Virus record (IMG/VR): IMGVR_UViG_3300025941_000015
Location: 1-64,000 of that record
Length of the DNA: 64,000 bases
Source: a virus
Strand: one strand, 5' to 3'
Of this stretch, positions 17,794 to 26,411 are shown in pieces. The notes beneath the pieces were generated by a model that was not told the DNA's origin, did not search any database, and saw only the letters and a list, made by a program, of their open reading frames with translations. Both the position numbers and the translations under genes were made by a program. Each line of letters begins with the position of its first letter. Within the stretch, counting starts at the first letter, position 1.

Positions 17794-18261
17794 ATGCCTG
17801 TTCTCGGACCATTGGTTGTCGGCTCCTACTGGCCTGTCGGAGACGTCTACTCCATGACGCCGAAGTGGCGCGAGAGCCACACCGACACCGACAACACGGC
17901 CCGGCCTCAGGATGAGGTCAACAGGCTGGAGATCGTCTGCGACTACGGGGAGAGCGAGAACTCGTTCTCCATCACGATGGTGGATCTGACCGATCCGAAG
18001 AACCCTGTCCCGCCGTTGGAGATCCCCAACATCTACGCCCGTCTCTCCCGGTCGGAGGGGTGGATCGAGTCGCAGCCGCTCACACCGACGTTCATCACGT
18101 CGGGGGGAGTGTGGACCGGGGAGATCAAGTTCGATGTGACCGGGTTCAAGCAGTGGATCGGCACCTACCGCATCGTGGACATCACGATCGATGCTGAGTT
18201 CCCTTCGGACGCACCCGAGCGGGTCCGGGCTGGCTACGGCACGCTGGTGCTCAGGGACTGA
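17794..18261 (+). CDS. Hypothetical protein, possible tail/baseplate accessory
   Basis: A 155-residue protein, mostly beta-rich with alternating hydrophobics (EVNRLEIVCDYGESENSFSI, then TYRIVDITIDAEFP). No catalytic motif is seen. It lies among tail genes and starts with no ribosome site, six bases after a TANNNT element. A Ig-like or carbohydrate-binding structural domain would fit the composition but is not shown. Confidence 0.7.
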   Translation: MPVLGPLVVGSYWPVGDVYSMTPKWRESHTDTDNTARPQDEVNRLEIVCDYGESENSFSITMVDLTDPKNPVPPLEIPNIYARLSRSEGWIESQPLTPTFITSGGVWTGEIKFDVTGFKQWIGTYRIVDITIDAEFPSDAPERVRAGYGTLVLRD

Positions 18262-18263
18262 AC

Positions 18264-18275
18264 TACCGTTGGGTC
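18264..18275 (+). promoter_or_regulatory. Leaderless-type promoter -10 (TACCGT)
   Basis: TACCGT at 18264-18269, then six bases (TGGGTC) and ATG 18276. It uses the same geometry as the element at 17782. Confidence 0.45.
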
Positions 18276-18449
18276 ATGAGCACGCGAGTCCTCGGACCAC
18301 AGTGGAAGGTGCCGCAGCCCTCGTACTTCCAGCCGAAGCTCACCCAGGAAGACGACTGGTCGATCATGCAGCGGCAGCAGTACCAGAACCGGCCAGGGCC
18401 GAAGAGGCATCCCGCAGCTCCCAGCAATGAGGTCGACTGGCCCGCATAG
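18276..18449 (+). CDS. Small hydrophilic protein, unknown
   Basis: A 57-residue ORF beginning MSTRVLGPQWKVPQPSYF and ending SNEVDWPA. It is Gln/Pro-rich with several aromatic residues and no recognised domain. Its start six bases after TACCGT and the absence of an overlapping gene support it. A short VLGP motif near the N terminus is shared with the preceding protein (MPVLGPLV), which may point to common ancestry of their N termini. Confidence 0.6.
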   Translation: MSTRVLGPQWKVPQPSYFQPKLTQEDDWSIMQRQQYQNRPGPKRHPAAPSNEVDWPA

Positions 18450-18480
18450 GCGCAGGCCGGGGCGTCTCGACCCCCAGTAG

Positions 18481-18486
18481 TAGCGT
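18481..18486 (+). promoter_or_regulatory. Possible -10 element (TAGCGT)
   Basis: TAGCGT lies upstream of the 18525 gene with room for a ~32-nt leader that contains GAAAGGG as a ribosome site. The -35 is not evident. Confidence 0.35.
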
Positions 18487-18524
18487 GGTGCTCGTCACCT
18501 CTCAGCACCTGCGAAAGGGTTGCG

Positions 18525-18848
18525 ATGCCGTTCACTGACTCTGCCCGCAAGCAGTTCCCGTCGATCGTTCCGACGAACCCCACCACACCAACGATCCCGA
18601 TCCACCTGCAGGGCATCGTCGATGCGGTCGAGGCTCGGGTGGTGCTGCGAGCAGCGGACTGGGGCTACGCCAACACCTTCCTTGCTCCCTTCCAAGACGG
18701 GATGATGATCTACGTCGAGGACATCGATGAGCTGCACCTCCGGGTGGCTGGGGTCTTCAAGAAGATCTACCCGACCAACTACACCGGCACTGGCGTCCCT
18801 GCCAGCGCTCTGGGTGCCGACGGGGATCTGTACTTCCAGACCGCATGA
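18525..18848 (+). CDS. Minor tail protein, small
   Basis: A 107-residue protein ending ALGADGDLYFQTA, similar to the GxDGDxYxxT motif that recurs in phage fibre and tail-tip proteins. No enzyme motif is visible. It overlaps the next gene by ATGA, and that gene encodes an FN3-type tail protein, so the two probably assemble together. Confidence 0.65.
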   Translation: MPFTDSARKQFPSIVPTNPTTPTIPIHLQGIVDAVEARVVLRAADWGYANTFLAPFQDGMMIYVEDIDELHLRVAGVFKKIYPTNYTGTGVPASALGADGDLYFQTA

Positions 18849-20464
18849 GCAAGGAACTGCGCGCCGTACGTGAGGGAGCGACCCGCTCCATCGGCGCGCC
18901 GTACACCAAGATCGGTGGCGTCTGGACGCTCGCCACAAAGGTGTACAAGAAGGAGGCAGGGGCCTGGGTGGAGTGGTGGCCGCTTCGGCCCCTGCCCCCT
19001 ACAGACCTCGCACTGACGTTCTCGTACGTGAACGATCGGATCGAGCTGAACCTCACGTGGAAGGGACCGACGACGGGCACGCTGGCGGCGAGCTACGACG
19101 TCACGATCGCCATCCCCGGCAGGGCGACGATCTCCTTCAACACGACGTCATTGACGTATCACCCGGCCTTGGCCTTCCAGGCGTACGCCGGGCAGCCCGC
19201 CACGGCCACCGTCCTGTGTCGGTCCGACGCTGGCAAGCCCGGCTACTCATCGGCCTCGGTGGTCGCTCAGGTGCCACAGCTCCCTCCGCCTCCGGCACCG
19301 ACGAGCGTGGCACTCTCCCTGGCGAACCGCGCTGCGTCGCTGTCGTGGGCACACGTCGGCGGCAACCGGCTGTCGTCCTTCGAGCTGCTCACGTCGTACC
19401 AGTCGAGCACACAGGGCTCTACGGCCGCCTCAGGCGACCGCTCGGCGAACGTGACGTTCTGGTCGACAGCCTCCGTCCCAGGCGATCCTGGCGGCGCTGT
19501 GGGCTCGCTGGTGCGTGCTCTGGGCCCTGGCGGTGTCAGCGACTGGGCGAGCGCCACCGGGGTGACGATCCCCAACATCCCCAACCCTCCCCCGCCGCCC
19601 GTGATCCAGGTGCCGGGCGCTGCGACCGTCACGAACCACCGCTTCTACCTCGGGCAGTTGTACTGCGAGTACTCGTGCTCGAACGCCGACGCCGCCAACG
19701 TGTGGTGGCAGCGCAACGAAGAGGCTTGGGTGTACATGGGATCGTTCGCTCCGAGCCGAGCGTTCGCTGTGCCCGGCTCCGAAGGGTGGGCCCGTGACCA
19801 GATCACCCGGTACCGGATCATCGTGCAGGGGACCAACTCGGGAGGCGCAGGCACGGCCGTCGGCGGTCAGTACTGCATCAAGATCCCGAACCCCTACAAC
19901 ATGTACCCGGTCGACACGATCGCCGTCCGTCACAACGCTCGGTACAACGACGGGCTCATGCGCCAGGGTGGCAGCTACAACGAGTTCGACTACCGGAGCC
20001 CCATCATCCAGTGGAAGAGCTACGCCGTCTACGGTGACCACATCACAACGGCCATGAACCGCAACGGCATCGGCTACGACCTCACGGTGACCCAGGCTCA
20101 GATCCTCCTGCGTCGCAAGGACACGGGCGGCTCGGGCGGGGGCGTGCGCCCCAAGCTCTGGTACCACCGGCACGTCAACCCTGGTGATGTGCCGATGGCC
20201 ATCGTCCCGGCGTTGGAAGCGCCGCACGACCTCGAACCGTTCAACCGCAACGAGGGCAAGTGGCAGAACCTGAACCTGGACTACGCACGGTGGATGGTGT
20301 CGGCCGACCCCAACGCCACTCGGGGCGTGGCCATCTACCACCAGAACTTCGTGCTCAACAAGGCTCTTGGTGAAGTGAGCAACGAGTACCTCATGATGTA
20401 CGGCCACGGGTACGACATCTTCGGTATGCCGTTGTGGACTATCCAGCTCACCCACGACGCATGA
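18845..20464 (+). CDS. Minor tail protein with fibronectin type III-like domains
   Basis: A 539-residue protein. After a short N-terminal module (IGGVWTLATKVYKKEAGAWV) there are two FN3-like repeats, each opening with a Pro stretch (LRPLPPTDLALTF near 48; LPPPPAPTSVALSL near 145), and a third opening at PNPPPPPVIQVPG. The C-terminal ~270 residues are aromatic-rich and may bind the cell surface. It resembles the FN3 region of the giant fibre, suggesting exchange of modules within the same virion. Confidence 0.72.
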   Translation: MSKELRAVREGATRSIGAPYTKIGGVWTLATKVYKKEAGAWVEWWPLRPLPPTDLALTFSYVNDRIELNLTWKGPTTGTLAASYDVTIAIPGRATISFNTTSLTYHPALAFQAYAGQPATATVLCRSDAGKPGYSSASVVAQVPQLPPPPAPTSVALSLANRAASLSWAHVGGNRLSSFELLTSYQSSTQGSTAASGDRSANVTFWSTASVPGDPGGAVGSLVRALGPGGVSDWASATGVTIPNIPNPPPPPVIQVPGAATVTNHRFYLGQLYCEYSCSNADAANVWWQRNEEAWVYMGSFAPSRAFAVPGSEGWARDQITRYRIIVQGTNSGGAGTAVGGQYCIKIPNPYNMYPVDTIAVRHNARYNDGLMRQGGSYNEFDYRSPIIQWKSYAVYGDHITTAMNRNGIGYDLTVTQAQILLRRKDTGGSGGGVRPKLWYHRHVNPGDVPMAIVPALEAPHDLEPFNRNEGKWQNLNLDYARWMVSADPNATRGVAIYHQNFVLNKALGEVSNEYLMMYGHGYDIFGMPLWTIQLTHDA

Positions 20465-20859
20465 CCATGCAGACTCTTCGCATCCCCCTCCAGCTCGACA
20501 GTCGTCGACGGCTCGCTGTGGCCTCCGACGGCGCCGACGTCATGCGCGCACAGATCCTCGACATGCTGGTCACGGCTCGTGGCGAGCGTGTCTTCCGCCC
20601 CACCTACGGAGCGGGCGTGCCGGAGATGCTCTTCGGCAACATCGATCCGGTGATCTTCAAGATCAAAGAGAAGGACATCCAGAGCTTCCTCTCCAGTCGG
20701 CTGGTGGCCGGTGCCATCGAGCGCGTGATCCTCGCTCAGAAGGACGGTGAGGAGAGCACGCTCATCGTCTCTGTGCTGTTCTCCCTCCTGCCTGGTGGCG
20801 AGGTGTTCACCGTGTCCCAGACATTCACCGGTCTTGCAACAGAGGAGTCGTTCCCGTGA
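20461..20859 (+). CDS. Baseplate wedge protein, gpW/gp25-like
   Basis: A 132-residue protein, ATG 20461 in overlap with the previous stop. ARGERVFRPTYGAGVPEMLF is the diagnostic gp25/gpW motif (T-x-x-GER, a fixed Gly, then LF). In T4 and P2 this small lysozyme-like-fold protein joins the wedge and contacts the sheath, starting contraction. It precedes the gpJ- and gpI-like genes in the standard W-J-I order. Confidence 0.9.
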   Translation: MTMQTLRIPLQLDSRRRLAVASDGADVMRAQILDMLVTARGERVFRPTYGAGVPEMLFGNIDPVIFKIKEKDIQSFLSSRLVAGAIERVILAQKDGEESTLIVSVLFSLLPGGEVFTVSQTFTGLATEESFP

Positions 20860-22313
20860 CAGGCATCATCGCTCAGTTCAACTACACAGCTCGTGACTTC
20901 GATGCCATCAGAGAGGAGCTGCGGCTCCTCTTGAAGAAGGAGATCCCCGAGTGGGTCGACACGCCTTCCTCGTTCGAGGGCGTGATCATGGACATGTACG
21001 CCTACGTCGGCGACATCCTCAACTTCTATGTGGACAGGCTCGGCTCGGAGGCGTACCTCCAGACGGCCGTGCGACGCGAGTCGCTGCTCAACATCGCCTA
21101 CATGTTCGGCTACGTCCCCGCCCCGCAGACCGCTGCCACCGGCAACGTGACCTTCACCAAGGTGGTGGGGCTCGGCGACGTCATCGTGCCAGCGGGCACG
21201 CAGGTCTACGCCCAGCTCGAAGGCTTCGACCCCATCGTGTACGAGACCACGATCGACCGGGTCATCACGGGCGCCACCGCTGACATCGTTGTTGTCGAGG
21301 GGATCACCGTCAAGGAGGAGCTGCTCGGTCTGTCGAGCGGGCTCGCCTCGCAGTACTTCACCCTGTACAACGACTCTGTCATCAAAGACAGCGTGCGTGT
21401 ATACACCCGCGACGGTGACGTCTCGGCGAACACCGGCACCCCGTCTCTCGTCGAGTGGACGTTCACCGAGCGCATCATCGACGGTGCGTTCTACGACCGG
21501 GCCTTCTCTCTGTTCACCGATGCCGACGGCTACACCTACGTGCAGTTCGGCGACGGTGTGAGCGGGGCCATCCCGTCCACGGGCGTCGAGGTGGTGGCGA
21601 CGTACCGCTTCGGTCAGGGTGTGGCTGGCAACGTCGGTCCGGGTGCTGTGCGCTCGCTCGTGTCGGGTGGCGACCTCACCGGCCGCATCCAGTCGGTGAG
21701 CAATGCACTCGGGCTGCAGGGTGGAGCTGACGCTGAGTCCATCGAGTCGATGCGCACGTCGATCCCGAAGAGCATCCGGGCAGTCGAGCGCGCCGTCACC
21801 CTGGAGGACTTCGCCAGCCTCACGATGCGGGTCGGTGGCGTGGCCAAGGCTTCGACCAACCCGGCCTCCAGCGTGACGAGCGTGCAGGTGGCGATGGCGC
21901 CGGTCGGTGGCGGCAGCCCGACACCCACGCTGGTGTCCGACGTCGAGACCTACCTCTCCGTGCGCAAGATGGTGGGCGTCGACGTCGTGGTGGTCAACCC
22001 GGTGTACGTGCCGATCAACATCACCGTGCTCATCACAGTGGATGAGCGCTACCGCAACATCGACGTGCACGATGCCGTCGAGGCTGCCATCAGGAAGATG
22101 TTCAGCTTCGACTACGTGAGCTTCGCTCAGCGCATCACCAAGTCGAGCGTCTTCCGCAACACCGTTGACATCGAGGGTGTGATCTACGTCGAGATCACCA
22201 CGTTCAACCGTGACGGTGCGGGAGCGGACAACGACTTCATCCTGGCCTACAACGAGCTGGCCTCGATGGGTGCGCTCATCGTCACCGCCACAGGAGGCAT
22301 CTCTCCCTCATGA
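20856..22313 (+). CDS. Baseplate wedge protein, gpJ/gp6-like
   Basis: A 485-residue protein. The N-terminal FNYTARDFDAIREELRLLLK and the central VQFGDGVSGAIPSTGVEV match the Baseplate_J family. The latter is the conserved (Q/R)FGDGxxG(x)xP strand motif. Late residues (about 300-330) carry RAVERAVTLEDFASLTMRVG, the usual AVTxxDY/FE segment. These proteins dimerise to form the iris ring of the baseplate. It overlaps both neighbours by ATGA. Confidence 0.92.
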   Translation: MTGIIAQFNYTARDFDAIREELRLLLKKEIPEWVDTPSSFEGVIMDMYAYVGDILNFYVDRLGSEAYLQTAVRRESLLNIAYMFGYVPAPQTAATGNVTFTKVVGLGDVIVPAGTQVYAQLEGFDPIVYETTIDRVITGATADIVVVEGITVKEELLGLSSGLASQYFTLYNDSVIKDSVRVYTRDGDVSANTGTPSLVEWTFTERIIDGAFYDRAFSLFTDADGYTYVQFGDGVSGAIPSTGVEVVATYRFGQGVAGNVGPGAVRSLVSGGDLTGRIQSVSNALGLQGGADAESIESMRTSIPKSIRAVERAVTLEDFASLTMRVGGVAKASTNPASSVTSVQVAMAPVGGGSPTPTLVSDVETYLSVRKMVGVDVVVVNPVYVPINITVLITVDERYRNIDVHDAVEAAIRKMFSFDYVSFAQRITKSSVFRNTVDIEGVIYVEITTFNRDGAGADNDFILAYNELASMGALIVTATGGISPS

Positions 22314-24529
22314 CCCTGACCACTCGCCCGGCTACCGGTGGCACTGGGCTGCGCTCCACTGATGGGGGCCTGCGCTCCGGCGGCGTGTACTTCCCACCGG
22401 ACTCGGTGGCGCTCGACAACATCCTCGTAGCGGAGCTGGAGTCCCACGACACGGTGCTCGTGTCGTTCAACAAGGCCCGTGTGCCAGTGCACCCGACGGC
22501 CGGTGCGTACCTGGAGCTGACGCTCACGAAGAACCCGCTCGGTGTGCCGGTGACCAACCTCGACGGGCTGCTGCTCTCGCGCTACGACACCACCGCCGTC
22601 ACCGGGTGGCAGACCTACCGTGACAGCCCCGTCGCTCCGGGCACGTGGGCGCACTACGGGCTGTTTGCCAAGTACAGCTTCGGTGGCTCCCTGGAATGGG
22701 TCTTGGTGGACTCGGCAGAGGTGCTCATGCCCGTGCCGTTCTCGTACCAGGAGCGTCTCTTCAACCTGCTGCCCATGTGGTACCAGGAGGCTGACGACCA
22801 GACGTCCGACCACCTCGTGCAACGGCTCTTCGATGCCCTGGGGTTCGAGGTGGACATCACCCGCACGTGGGTCGAGACGCTCGGTCACATCTGGGATCCA
22901 GCCAAGATCCCAGCACGCCTGCTGCGCTACATGAGCGAGGTCATGGGCACGCCGTACGAGTCGTCGGTCGGTGACCCTCGCGTGCGCAAGCTGATGGCCA
23001 ACCTCGTGTACCTCCGCAAGATCAAGGGCACGAAGGAGTCGATCGAGGGCTACCTCACGGCGCTGTCCGGCTACCGGATCCTCGCACACCAGAGCCCCAA
23101 CCTCATCTCCAGTGTGGATGCAGGGGAGTTCAGGATGGGGACCGGTGGCTGGACCGCCGGAGCCAACACCGCCTTGTCGAGGTTGAGCATCGTTGCAGGC
23201 AACGCTCCACCTCCACCTCAGGGTGTGCTGCACATCGAGCGGACGGGCTCGACCGGCGCAGCCGTGGCCACGCTCGGCGGCACGACGAACACCACTCGCA
23301 TCCACATCGTCGATGGCACGGGCCGCCAGCTCGCCGTGTCGTTCAACGCTCGCACCACGCTCAGCTCGTTCAACGCCACCGTGGGCCTCAACTTCTATGA
23401 CCTCGACGGTGGGTTCATCTCCACCGTCAGCTCCGTTGGGCTGGGCTGCACCACAACCTTCACCCGGAGGTTGACGGCGTGGCTCGCTGTCCCCAACAAC
23501 GCTGAGTACGTGACCATCACCATCACCACGGGGTCGATCACCGCCACCACCGCACTGGAGATCGGGCAGGTCATGCTCGTCGACATCAGGTACCGCCCCG
23601 AGGGCATGCCGGGCTCGACCAACGTCGTGCCGTTCAGCCAGGCGGGGTCAGCCACCTACGCAGGCGTCGACTTCTACGACTCGCCGCGCTCGGTGTGGCT
23701 CAACGTCTACCCGCAGCGCACCAACTTCGCTGTCAACTCCGACTTCACCCTCAACAACCTCCCGACAGGTGGGTGGTCGGTGATGGACGCAGCGACGTAC
23801 GGGGCGATGCCGTTCGCCTACGCCACGTACACCGCCGTTGGCACGGGCGAGGTCGACTACGCCGACATCCCCAAGGGGTTCAACTCGATCACACCGACGT
23901 GGACGGTCACCTTCGATACGTCCAACAGCAGGCTTGCGCTCAACAGCTCGCCCGGTGCTCCCTGGGTGGGGCAGGTGCGCTCGATGGCGTGGCCGGTGCG
24001 CCCCGGTCTGGCCTACAGCGCTGGTGTGGAGATGTCATCGAGCATCGCAGGGTCCAAGGCGATGCTCCGCATCCAGTGGATGACCATCAACAACAGCTTG
24101 AACCCTCTGCTCGACGCCAACGGCATTCCGATGGTGACGCAGGGCCCGTCCTACAACCTCGTTGTCGGGTCCAACGTACGAGTCGAGATACGCAACGCCA
24201 TTGCACCACCGGGAGCAGGCTACGGCCGCCTCGTGGTCGAGTCGCTCGGTACTGCACAGCACGTGTCGTACATGCAGCGCGCCCTCATCGAGGACACGGC
24301 TGTGCCGGGTGGCTACTTCAACGGTGGTGTCAAGGACGGAGCGCCTGGCGACTTCGGCTACACCGGCACGACGAGGCAGACACCGTCGGTGTACTACATG
24401 AACTACAAGGCCATTCTGGGCAGCGGCTCGAACCGACTCCTCACTGCGAGCAAGGAGATGCTCCCGCTGCATGTGAACGAGCCCCGCATCATCTCTGCGT
24501 ACCAGGGCCTCTACACGGAGCTTGCCTGA
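22310..24529 (+). CDS. Baseplate/tail protein, gpI-like with C-terminal adhesion region
   Basis: A 739-residue protein. Residues about 145-270 resemble Tail_P2_I: a LPMWYQEADD motif, then repeated short helices, then RYMSEVMGTPYESSVGDP and KGTKESIEGYLTALSGYRI. P2 gpI is ~180 residues, so this protein has a large added C-terminal part of beta-rich, Thr/Ser/Asn-rich domains that look like carbohydrate-binding or fibre-attachment modules. It closes the W-J-I baseplate cluster. Confidence 0.8.
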   Translation: MTLTTRPATGGTGLRSTDGGLRSGGVYFPPDSVALDNILVAELESHDTVLVSFNKARVPVHPTAGAYLELTLTKNPLGVPVTNLDGLLLSRYDTTAVTGWQTYRDSPVAPGTWAHYGLFAKYSFGGSLEWVLVDSAEVLMPVPFSYQERLFNLLPMWYQEADDQTSDHLVQRLFDALGFEVDITRTWVETLGHIWDPAKIPARLLRYMSEVMGTPYESSVGDPRVRKLMANLVYLRKIKGTKESIEGYLTALSGYRILAHQSPNLISSVDAGEFRMGTGGWTAGANTALSRLSIVAGNAPPPPQGVLHIERTGSTGAAVATLGGTTNTTRIHIVDGTGRQLAVSFNARTTLSSFNATVGLNFYDLDGGFISTVSSVGLGCTTTFTRRLTAWLAVPNNAEYVTITITTGSITATTALEIGQVMLVDIRYRPEGMPGSTNVVPFSQAGSATYAGVDFYDSPRSVWLNVYPQRTNFAVNSDFTLNNLPTGGWSVMDAATYGAMPFAYATYTAVGTGEVDYADIPKGFNSITPTWTVTFDTSNSRLALNSSPGAPWVGQVRSMAWPVRPGLAYSAGVEMSSSIAGSKAMLRIQWMTINNSLNPLLDANGIPMVTQGPSYNLVVGSNVRVEIRNAIAPPGAGYGRLVVESLGTAQHVSYMQRALIEDTAVPGGYFNGGVKDGAPGDFGYTGTTRQTPSVYYMNYKAILGSGSNRLLTASKEMLPLHVNEPRIISAYQGLYTELA

Positions 24530-24545
24530 ACACAGTTGCGGGGGG

Positions 24546-24551
24546 TAGGGT
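24546..24551 (+). promoter_or_regulatory. Possible -10 element (TAGGGT)
   Basis: TAGGGT lies nine bases before ATG 24561. A GGGGG and a CCCCC run flank it, so the start codon could also sit in a weak hairpin. No clear -35. Confidence 0.35.
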
Positions 24552-24560
24552 GGCGCCCCC

Positions 24561-24851
24561 ATGAGTACCACCACCATCACTCTGGCTGCAGCAGGGTTCC
24601 TCTTCCTCACGAGCATCAAGTTCATCGCCGGTGCCATCGGCGAGGAGATGATGAAGAACCTCGACCTCACCGCTGACATCGAGCTGGCCATCGCTGTTGT
24701 AGCCACACCCCTTGTCATGCTTGCAACAGGTATGTCGTACAGCGAGGCGCAGATCGGCACAGCAGCAGCGTTCTTCATCTCTACTGCCTGGTCTGCAATC
24801 GCAGTGTTCCGTACCAAGACGCTGTTGCAGATGACGCACGGCATCAGATGA
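24561..24851 (+). CDS. Small membrane protein, unknown
   Basis: A 96-residue protein with three hydrophobic segments (about 5-27, 40-58 and 66-84). They are separated by acidic and polar turns. It could be a lysis regulator or a third holin-like protein, but it is far from the endolysin. It overlaps the next gene by ATGA. Confidence 0.65.
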   Translation: MSTTTITLAAAGFLFLTSIKFIAGAIGEEMMKNLDLTADIELAIAVVATPLVMLATGMSYSEAQIGTAAAFFISTAWSAIAVFRTKTLLQMTHGIR

Positions 24852-25825
24852 GTACCTTCGTTGTACTCGGCGATGCGGACGCAGCACCACGGCTCGTCAC
24901 AGCAACGCTGAATGACTTCCTCGACACACATCTTGAAGTGACACCTGACGACGACTTCGTCATAGTCATTGCAGTTCGCAACCCGCCCCGCCCTGCCATC
25001 AAGCACGTCATCGAGTGGTGCCAGAAGGCTGGCATCTACTACACCATCGTTGCATCCAGCGACAGGGTGAAGATGCCGGAGGGCGTAGCGGAGTTCACAG
25101 TCGACAGCCAGTTCCTCGTGAAGGCTGTTGAGGACGGGTACGTCTTCGGGAGAGACGCTGCTATTGTGCTCGCTCTCGTCGGGGCGGAAGACCCGACTGT
25201 CGACGTCACTCGTGCTCTGGCACGGGCCGCCGACTCACACATGGTGATACGTGACCTCACTGAGGGAGCCATCACCTACATCAAGTTCCATGGAGACACC
25301 GTGGACATCCCCACCATTGAGGAGAACAACATGGCTGACGAAGCCGAAGAGCTGACACTGGAAGAACTGGTCTCACTGGCCGCCGAGGGTGACGAGGAGG
25401 CTGATGCGGCGCTGCGCGAAGCATGTGCCGAGTTCGACATCGATCCCGACGAGTACGCCACGTGGGAAGAGGTCGGCGAGCTGCTCGAAGCAGCGATGTC
25501 CGAGGAGCCCGAAGAGGAGGCCGAGGAAGAGGCCGAGCCCGAGCCGGAAGAGCCCACCGAACCTGCCGATGGCTGGACCGCAGCGGCGTTGAAGAACCTC
25601 ACCCTCAAAGAGGTGCGTGACATCGCCAACGCAGCCGGGATCGAGGGAGCCAAGACGGCGCCCCGCCCCGACCTCGTGAAGGCACTCATCGCTGGTACGG
25701 GTGACGAGCCCGCCAAGGCGACGAAGGCTGCGAAGGCGAAGCCGAAGCCCGCCGAGGGGACCGACGACGTCAGGGCTCTCGCTTCGGCGATCCTCGACGA
25801 ACTGGTCGCACGCCTGTCGGCATGA
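24848..25825 (+). CDS. Acidic protein with Rossmann-like N terminus and SAP/Rho-N-like C terminus
   Basis: A 325-residue protein in three parts. Residues 1-150 have alternating beta strands and helices (DDDFVIVIAVRNPPRPAIKH), suggesting a nucleotide-binding fold without a P-loop. Residues 160-245 are extremely acidic (EEPEEEAEEEAEPEPEEPTE). Residues 245-290 (LKNLTLKEVRDIANAAGIEG) resemble a SAP or Rho N-terminal helix-extended-helix nucleic-acid binder. A Lys/Ala linker and a terminal helix follow. The function is unknown. Confidence 0.65.
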   Translation: MSTFVVLGDADAAPRLVTATLNDFLDTHLEVTPDDDFVIVIAVRNPPRPAIKHVIEWCQKAGIYYTIVASSDRVKMPEGVAEFTVDSQFLVKAVEDGYVFGRDAAIVLALVGAEDPTVDVTRALARAADSHMVIRDLTEGAITYIKFHGDTVDIPTIEENNMADEAEELTLEELVSLAAEGDEEADAALREACAEFDIDPDEYATWEEVGELLEAAMSEEPEEEAEEEAEPEPEEPTEPADGWTAAALKNLTLKEVRDIANAAGIEGAKTAPRPDLVKALIAGTGDEPAKATKAAKAKPKPAEGTDDVRALASAILDELVARLSA

Positions 25826-26238
25826 GCGACTGGCCCGAGTCAGGGGCCGGGGTACGGAGTGAGCCGGGGCGTGCGCAGCGCTCCGGCTCTCGCCGTTCTC
25901 ACGACATGTACACCTTCTGGCTCGACACGATGGAGCCGGTCACCCGTGGGCGCGCCGTCATGATCTTCGTCGACCGGCCACGGTTCCACGCCAACCTCAA
26001 GACGATCCGCAAGCAGCTCGCTGGCGGTGACGACGTCGACATGAAGCCGATCAACGATCGCATCCGGGCTGGCATGAAGGCGTACGCCGCCGCCATCAGG
26101 GCCGGGCACGTCGACATCGACGGCAAGCCTGCCTGGCCCATCTTCATGAGGATGTGGCCGAAGTACGTCACCAGCGCCACCAGGGCGGCCGCTACGGAGG
26201 ATGAGATTGCTTCTGGGAAGAGGCGGTGGGACGAGTAG
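25822..26238 (+). CDS. Hypothetical basic protein at end of tail operon
   Basis: A 138-residue protein with ATGA overlap at its start. A basic N terminus (PGRAQRSGSRRSHDM) is followed by a helical region and IFMRMWPKYVTSATRAAATE. No known domain is recognised. It is the last gene before the hairpin that closes the late operon. Confidence 0.6.
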   Translation: MSDWPESGAGVRSEPGRAQRSGSRRSHDMYTFWLDTMEPVTRGRAVMIFVDRPRFHANLKTIRKQLAGGDDVDMKPINDRIRAGMKAYAAAIRAGHVDIDGKPAWPIFMRMWPKYVTSATRAAATEDEIASGKRRWDE

Positions 26239-26241
26239 AGT
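26236..26241 (+). promoter_or_regulatory. Possible -10 element (TAGAGT) before leader
   Basis: TAGAGT overlaps the stop of the 25822 gene and lies eight bases before GTG 26250. If used, the transcript begins just before a strong hairpin, so the transcript could be attenuated. No -35 is recognised. Confidence 0.3.
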
Positions 26242-26249
26242 CGCTCTCC

Positions 26250-26411
26250 GTGAACGCGAAGGAGGGGCCCCACCATCGAGGCCCCTCCTTCAAGATCCCC
26301 TACCAAGAGACCGCTAGCAAAGGAATCCCTCCGAAGAAAGGAACGAGCCCGATGAGCACTCGAAGTCTCATAACAAAGAACGTTGCAACTAACCGGAGGA
26401 ACCCTTGCTAG
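26250..26411 (+). CDS. Possible leader ORF (19 or 53 codons)
   Basis: An open frame from GTG 26250 spans the hairpin. A shorter start, ATG 26352, has AGAAAGG eleven bases upstream and gives a 19-residue peptide ending RRNPC. Its stop TAG overlaps TTG 26405 of the next gene, so it would be translationally coupled. Length and position fit a leader peptide rather than a working protein; coding status is uncertain. Confidence 0.35.
   Translation: MNAKEGPHHRGPSFKIPYQETASKGIPPKKGTSPMSTRSLITKNVATNRRNPC
26259..26290 (+). terminator. Strong hairpin closing the late operon
   Basis: AAGGAGGGGCC (26259-26269) pairs perfectly with GGCCCCTCCTT (26280-26290) over a 10-base loop. It follows the last tail-operon gene by 20 bases. 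The T-tract is only TT, typical of high-GC actinobacterial terminators. Confidence 0.75.
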
